Shown here piece after piece: positions 58,091-64,000 of a stretch of 64,000 bases of DNA. The stretch lies in the NCBI GenBank assembly GCA_030062745.1, contig CP099853.1:2666001-2730000 (forward strand). The letters are read 5' to 3'. The DNA is from Capitulum mitella. Its lineage: Eukaryota > Arthropoda > Thecostraca > Pollicipedomorpha > Pollicipedidae. The notes under the pieces were generated by a model, which saw only the letters and a program-made list of their open reading frames with translations, had not been told where the DNA came from and did no database searches. The stretch's first letter is position 1. Each line of letters begins with the position of its first letter. The translations under genes and the position numbers were made by a program.

Positions 58091-58248
58091 CTGGCGGCGC
58101 AGAAGAATACTCGAGAGGAATCGGTGACAAAGCTCTTCGGCTATCTGCAGGACCCACCGCTGATCAATTGGCTGCCTCCGCCTGAACAAGACGTGGGCGG
58201 GTACTTCGGATCCGTGTGGAAACTCCTGGCCTCACGGCTGAATTTCAA
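58091..58248 (+). CDS. Right IR gene, exon 5: start of ligand-binding lobe S1
   Basis: 158 bases. Acceptor GCATCAG|CTGG, donor TTTCAA|GTGAGT. It starts in phase 0 and ends two bases into a codon. It encodes LAAQKNTREES, then LQDPPLI and DVGGYFGSVWKLLASRLNF. The PP-x-I phrase followed by G-Y-x-G-x-x-x-x-L-A-x-x-L-N-F is the typical S1 entry of iGluR-related receptors. Joining to exon 6 through the last CAG of the array gives L-N-F-N-Y-T-V. Intact here; the left copy has a 1-base insertion. Confidence 0.88.
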
Positions 58249-58538
58249 GTGAGTTGGAAAAGCACTGCGGTTCAGGGAACGATTATATTGCTCAAAATGT
58301 GTCCGTTCAATTTTCGCCCGTACTGAAGTCTTCACCAAGCAGAAAAACTGCGATACGCTTTCCGCTAACTCAGGGTTTTGCCGGCGTGCGCTGAATGGAA
58401 AGAAATAGCTTGCAGAAACCTTCAGATTCTTGCACCTGCACAGGCAAAGACACTGCTGCCGGAACCGGCAAAAAGTCCAGTGGTTCCCGATAACTAGATA
58501 GATAAATGAAGTTTATTGGCTGCAAGAGGATGCGCATG

Positions 58539-58578
<40 letters not shown>
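58539..58578. repeat. (TA)n microsatellite
   Basis: About 20 TA units, the counterpart of 26112-26139 in the left arm, but longer. Confidence 0.92.
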
Positions 58579-58586
<8 letters not shown>

Positions 58587-60013
58587 GAAATGAAATAAGA
58601 TATGATCTTTGACACCACATGAGGGCTATGCAAAATTTTCCTGCGTCACTCTCATTTTTTGCGTCTCTCGTTTTTTGAGACGCCTCTACACTGAAGTAAC
58701 ATTTTTGTAAGAGTGTGTAAAATAATGGAACGAGTCGAGTCAGAAAATGCGAATGTCGAACAATTGCATTATACCAGGTTTGCGTTCAGGGAGGGAAAGT
58801 TTTGAAAAAAAGCTTTGTCAGTGCATTTAGCGGATTGGTGGAAAACTCCTCAGTTTTAGGGGTTTGGGAAGCGCCATGCCCTCGCCTTCACACTGTACTG
58901 TGTCCTGAAACCCAGGGGTTTCTGCAGTCCTCAAACGAATTTTAAAGCAATGAAGCTTCCAGTGGTAAATCTGGTATGCGGTTTTCTTCGGTAATCACAG
59001 CATGATTTGATTTGATGTTAGGTAAAAGTACACATTTTTAAGCACACTGCAGATCAAGTTTAATTTTCATTAATGTTTTCGACATTTTCGTCGGCACACA
59101 GTCGTATTCGCCTTTTGTATGCCGAAACTGCACAAGACGATTCTTTGGCGCTCTCGGCACCTCGAAAACAGCCGTGGTCGTCGTCGTCATGAAGTTCGAC
59201 GCGTCATTTGCACCTTTCGGCTAGCCGGCCAGGCGCCGCTGAATACCACGGTGCTATGGAAGTATCTTGGCTGTACTGCAATGGACTGCCAGCTTTTTAA
59301 TGGTGTGGGCGCTTGTCTGCTCCAGAAGAATGCTACCGCAGACAGGCGCGGTTTCAGGTGAATATGGCTTGTTCAGTTCACATTAGTATTCGGGAAAATA
59401 CCGCCGGTTTTCACCGTCACCTATAAGTGGAGAATTGTTTTGAATGTTAGTGTTGCACACGCAGCCTGGTCAGTATTATATACTCAGTTGCCCCTTCCCC
59501 CTCCATTATTTTCTCACCGGATTTAGGCCACTTCATTTTCGATTTTGACCCAAGTGGCGGAGAAAATACTATTGTTTTTCCGCCAGTTTCTGAGCTATAC
59601 ATCGGAGCACTGCGTAAACCAGAATTCAAGAGTGCAACGACCTTTATGGTAAACGCTGAAAACCCTTCATATACTGTGTAGCGTGCATGCGCATGTACCG
59701 CTGTTTTTATCGCCAGTTTTTGAAAAAGCTCACATTTTCGGCAACCTTCCCGCCAGTGCCGGGAACGCCCAGTGCGAATGGTATACATATGTTACTTGTT
59801 AAGGCCAGCTCCTATGGTAATAAAATTTCGCGGGAAGTAAGATTGATTTTTTATTATCTTCTACAAGGTAACACCGTATTTAATGCAGCATTCTTTTTTT
59901 ATTAGACATTGATATTTGCTGTTTTAATTCAGGTTTGGTTGGGAGTTGATTTAGACTATTTTTGGTTCCACTGTACATTTATGCCATAGTTTTTAGCTGA
60001 GAAATAGTTTTTG

Positions 60014-60045
60014 CCAGAGGGAAGTACCTAGGTACTTCCCTCTGG
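60014..60045. repeat. Perfect 32-bp palindrome, right arm only
   Basis: CCAGAGGGAAGTACCT followed immediately by its reverse complement, with no loop. The matching place in the left arm (about 24.75 kb) lacks it. Confidence 0.93.
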
Positions 60046-60929
60046 ACAAAGTTACATGGTAAAATGCCTGAGTATTTGGGGACTTCGTATTGGGCTTTCG
60101 GGACAGAAACACTGCGAAAGGTACTGGTGTGAAGTGCTTTATGAGTGGCATTGTAGCGTAATGTGTTTCAGCTACGTTATTTATTTTTGCTTTGCACTTC
60201 ATCATTTTGCGACAACGTAAAATTTACGATGTAAATGGTGCCATGCCACACCCAATTTTGGAAAAACTGGCTGTTAAACGTTGGTGTGGTATTCCATCAC
60301 AGCTTTTGAAGCTGGTGTGGCGGAGGCCACACCTGCCCTACCGCATTCGCCATCCATGCCATCCATGCCATCACCATGCACCGTTAGGAGCCAGATATAG
60401 CACTCTGCTCATTCAACGCCTCTGTTGTTCGTTTGGCAACTGGACGGAACGCCCGGGCTCCTGAACTTGTCGGACATCGCTCTGTTTATCGACAGCACCA
60501 CAACACTTCGGATCTCTCAACTGGGGCAGCTGCAATGCTGGTTTTGCCTGCAGTGCTGCATTGCTGCTTTGCCTGTATTGCTACAGTGCAAGTCTGCAAT
60601 GCTGCAATACTGACGCAAGGCCATCAGTCTCCCTACGACTCTCGTAACATGTTGGGCTCACGTCCGGTATGCGCCTTCTCGACGTTCCGACACGCCAAAG
60701 CTTCACGACGTACAGGAACGGACGTCCTGGGACCGTCAGATGGTCGTGGTGTGGCCCTCGACCCGTCAAACACCCGTCGCTGCCAGCAGTTCTTCCAGCT
60801 CAACTACTCAGGTCAAGCGTCATCGGAAGCGCTCAGCTACCACCTCGGAATTGATTTTTCCATGCATGGTAAAGTATTTATAAGACACTCCGTCCAACAG
60901 AGGATCGGCTGAATCCCGCATCATATGGT

Positions 60930-61222
60930 GCAGTATTCCGTGGATCCTCTGATCTGGAGATATACAATGTGGCTGCTCTCTTCTGCAGCTACGTGGTGCA
61001 GTACTCTGTGGGTTCTCTGTCCTGCAGTTGCACAGTACAGTACTCTGGGGGTTTTCTGTCCTGCAGGTACACGGTGCAGTACTCTGTGGATCCTCTGTCC
61101 TGCAGCTACACGGTGCAGTTCTCTGTGGATCCTCTGTCCTGCAGCTACACGGTGAAGTGCTCTGTGGACCCTCTGTCCTGCAGCTACATGGTGCAGTTCT
61201 CTGTGGGTCCTCTGTCCTGCAG
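60930..61222 (+). repeat. 39-bp tandem array at exon 6 acceptor (7 units)
   Basis: Seven 39-base units counting the one that forms the start of exon 6. Acceptor-like CAG sites lie at 60988 and every 39 bases to 61222, most preceded by CTCTGTCCTG. The first units are diverged (TGCAGTTGC, TGCAGGTAC), the last four near identical. All units keep the frame open from 60989, so skipping the last acceptor would add 13 residues per unit, up to 78. The left copy has 27 units. Confidence 0.92.
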
Positions 61223-61399
61223 CTATACGGTGCAGTTCTCTGTGGACGGCGAATGGGGCGCCCTTAAGCCGGACGGCTCCTGGAGCGGTGTGGTCGGCAT
61301 GCTGGCTCGCCGGCAGGTTGATGTCGGCGTCACCACCCTTCTGGCCACCGACGCCCGCCGCCACGTGGTCTCCTTCACCAGGGGCCTGTTGATCCTCAG
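61223..61399 (+). CDS. Right IR gene, exon 6: S1 ligand-binding core
   Basis: 177 bases if the most downstream CAG is used, the choice that gives canonical spacing. It encodes TVQFSVDGEWGALKPDGSW, then GVVGMLARRQVDVGVTTLL and ATDARRHVVSFTRGLL, the IR S1 core. It starts one base before a codon boundary and ends two bases into a codon (CTCAG|GTAAGG), the phase taken up by the M1/pore exon in the left copy. The right copy's pore exons lie beyond the window. With exons 1-5 it makes 329 codons of uninterrupted frame. Confidence 0.88.
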
Positions 61400-63035
61400 G
61401 TAAGGTTCCATCAGGTCAGCCCAGGTCAGGGCCTCGCCGCACCGCCGGCACCGGTCGAAGCCAGAGTCCGACCCAAGATACCTGAACCAAAATGTATTGC
61501 ATTTCCGTTTTTCCCCTTTTTTTCTTTTTTCATTTGATTTTTCCATGTTTCGTCCGATCCGAAATTCTGAAGAACGCCTGGAATCAATTTATACCATACA
61601 TTAGACGGATTTAGGTTTAAACCTTTGCAACAACGGGGACTTTTTCATGTATCATTTTTTACACTTTGTGTCAGTTTTTAAAATCCAGTCACCTCAGGTC
61701 ATTGACCTGGGACAGTTTGAGTAAGACCCTGTTCCCCCCAAAAAATTAAGATGGTAAAACATTTTCTCAAATGTATCGGTTGACATGTCATCGGGCAAAT
61801 TGATGTAACATAGATGATGAAACAATAATGTTATCTCAAACTTTTTTTGGAATTTAGTTGCGATTGGACTAAAGCCAGCTGAATTTTCTGCCTTTTCACG
61901 TTATCTGAGATTGTAAGATTGACTCGGCTGTTTTGAGATTTAAATATACTCCATTTGACATCATCTGCACACGTACTTTTGTCCACTGACCAGTGAAATC
62001 AAGTCCGTTCATGTTTCATACCGAATTTTCAGACCTGCAACCGAGTGCAGTTTTTTGGTTTACAATCTCGCACTGTTTTCTGGTAGTCATATGTGTTTCG
62101 TAAACACTAATATATGCTGGGAACATATTCGGCAAGGTTGAACCAATCCCATTTGGCCCAGGCTGACCTGATTCTACTTTTTGAAACATTTAGCTTGCTT
62201 CATCGCAAACCCACTTCATGACCACGAATGAAAATAAGTAGACCCGATAAGTGACCCATATTCCCTCATTAAAATCTGTGCTCTCCCAGTCTTCTTATTT
62301 TTAGTCGTCAAAATAAAAACGCTTGACGTCGCGAAGAAAAATCCCCGCAAAACATTGGGCCTTTTGAATCGGGGTCGTGCCCACCGCTCAGTATATCAGT
62401 GCTTTACGTGAAAGATGCTTTGGGTTACGGTTCGGATGACGTAGAAGGGATGTTACATGATCCGATGCTACAAAAATTTATGCTTACCGTCTTTCACGAA
62501 TATTAATGCAGCACATAATAGGACAGATACCAGAAACGACAGATACCAGAAACCAGAAACATTTAGGGGTCCATACGTTGGCCTAGGTTGACCTTGTTTG
62601 GCTTTAATATGTTAGTTGCTGACTTTATATCCGTGCCCGACATATTTCCAGCGTATTCCAGCCAAGGTGCATGCTTATACATTCGGAAAAAACGGACTGT
62701 TTGCCCTTGCAAAAGATATTTTTGTTTTCACTTCCCGCCTTTTGAAATGGTCAGTTTTAGCCCCAACCGACCTTTTCCCGTCCCACATGGGTTAACCAGG
62801 CCTTTTTTAGTGTTCGAACCCTTTTGAGCCACGTAGGTATAAACGCGTCGTTCGTAAACATTTTCCGTCAAAGTGTTAATCCTGCCTAAGATGACCACCG
62901 ATAACCTTGATATTGACCTTATGTGAAGAAATCTGGTTGTTTTCTTCTAGGTCCGACAGGGGCTTTCCAACGGGGTTTTTACTTTTTTTGTTGGACGTAT
63001 AGTTCTCAAGCTCCTGAACCCCGATCCGGCGAGGA
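61400..63035 (+). other. Intron 6 of the right IR gene
   Basis: The first 450 bases match 21895-22346 of the left arm in reverse. The rest is anonymous, without a recognised exon. The open frame at 62588-62827 has no motif. Confidence 0.5.
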
Positions 63036-64000
63036 TTAACCTGCCCCGAATGGAGGTGGATGGCGGACGACCGCCACCTGAGGTTTTTCCAAGATTGCGA
63101 GAGAACGAACGAACGCAGCGCCACGAACCTTTACGAGCCTTTTGCTTTATTATTTTTACATCTCGTTTCAAAGTTTTGACCGTAGGTCGATTCAGGTGTC
63201 TGACCCAGGTCGGGTCAAATGGATGTATGTCCATTTTTTTTTTAGCGCCCTGTAACTTTCTTTGAAAACGTGGTATCACAATAAAACGTTCAGGGATTAG
63301 AGATCTTGATAGATGCAACAAATCTGATATCCCGGATTTTTCGGAATTTTCCTGGTCGTTGATCTAAGGTCAACGCCGGTTTTCAAGACATGTGTTTTTT
63401 CGGAATCTGGCGGATTTTTTGTAACATTTTTAGTATGGGTTGATGCAATTATTCATTTGCCGTTAAAGGGCAAAGTATAAATGACTTCCAATCATTGACT
63501 TGAGGTCAGGGTACGAAGATCTGTTATGAGCCAAAATGTACTGTCGTCAAAATCGGTAATGAATTATTCAGAACGGGTAGAAAATGGCAGAACAGGCTCG
63601 CACAGTCGCAGGTAATACCAAGAGTTCAAAAAGTTTCAAAAAATGCATATTTTGAAAATCAGCAGACTCTGGCGAATAAAGCTCTCCGAATTGTGTATAT
63701 GGATGACTAATTATTCTTTTCTTAATTTAAGGATGAAAAACCATCACAAGAACCATTAGGATCAACAAATATTACATGGAAAGGCGCATGGTGCGGAAAT
63801 AGAAAAAACGCTAAAATTAGTTCCCGTTAATTCCATACTGCCTTTGGCTACGGCGCCGCCGGCAGTCGGCGAGAAAATCGCCGTATCTGTAGCGCAACAT
63901 TTTGGCATATATATTGATTAGATAGGAAAATGAGACGCGTATCGGCATCTGCGGACTTTTAGCTGTTCGTCGGTGCCTTTGCCTAGGCTTCACACAGCCC
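63036..64000 (-). mobile_element. Family B element, cut by window end
   Basis: Starts at TTAA 63036-63039 with an adjoining C-rich terminus and matches the 35313-36542 copy in reverse orientation to the end of the window, in parallel with 19890-20750. Non-coding. Confidence 0.72.

Larger units (their letters stand above)
58249..60930 (+). other. Intron 5 of the right IR gene
   Basis: It contains a (TA)n run (58539-58578), a perfect 32-bp palindrome (60014-60045), and a stretch (60425-60613) reading WQLDGTPGLLNLSDIALFID that is conserved with the left arm. No splice sites that would place the latter as an IR exon were found; exon 5 and exon 6 already join in phase. Confidence 0.55.
51117..61850 (+). 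repeat. Right arm of the large inverted duplication
   Basis: About 10.7 kb, reverse-complementary in content to 21895-33665. The inner border lies at GGCTTTCTCACACC (51110-51123). At the outer end, similarity is still visible near 61850 (GATGAAACAAT), where the left arm is replaced by a Penelope fragment, so the original duplication may have been longer. Spacer between the arms is 17.4 kb. Judged by eye. Confidence 0.85.

Overview
This is a eukaryotic, intron-rich, repeat-dense window, most likely from an arthropod and possibly a crustacean. That placement is an inference. It rests on ionotropic-receptor (IR) type chemoreceptor exons, a family known from protostomes, together with BEL/Pao and Penelope-like retroelements and short TTAA-flanked transposons. 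No bacterial-style genes are present, and most open frames are chance or repeat shadows.

The core of the window is a large inverted duplication carrying two copies of one IR gene. The right copy reads on the + strand. Its signal-peptide exon lies at 41176-41326, followed by exons at 52848-53032, 56882-56989, 57305-57514, 58091-58248 and 61223-61399. It then runs off the window before the pore exons. All of its visible splice phases agree and all its exons are open. The left copy reads on the - strand with matching exons at 31791-31975, 27730-27837, 27225-27434, 26472-26630 and 22347-22523, then the M1/pore exon 10042-10274 and the M3/S2 exon about 8577-8832. It carries four independent disabling lesions and has no recognisable exon 1, so it is a pseudogene. 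By eye the arms match from about 21.9 to 33.67 kb (left) and 51.12 to 61.85 kb (right). The inner breakpoints fall inside intron 1, which explains the missing exon 1.

The most unusual feature is a 39-bp tandem array exactly at the acceptor of the S1 ligand-binding exon: 7 units on the right and at least 27 on the left. Each unit holds a pyrimidine-rich CAG acceptor plus the first codons of the exon. Because 39 is divisible by 3, every acceptor would keep the frame, adding 13 residues per unit. Using only the most downstream acceptor gives the canonical IR spacing.

Region by region: 0-8.5 kb holds little that can be named (one TTAA-element end, a hairpin element, a possible M4/tail exon). 8.5-10.3 kb holds the left copy's channel exons. 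10.5-21.9 kb is mostly transposon debris: TTAA family A, two Penelope-like fragments, family B, a tRNA-like SINE and a duplicated repeat. 21.9-33.7 kb is the left arm. 33.7-51.1 kb is the spacer: family B and A elements, a SINE with target-site duplication, a fragment of a CxC/HxN-type transposon protein, exon 1 of the right gene, a Penelope GIY-YIG remnant, and a decayed but structurally complete BEL/Pao element at 43264-49691. 51.1-61.9 kb is the right arm, and the last 2 kb ends in another family B copy.
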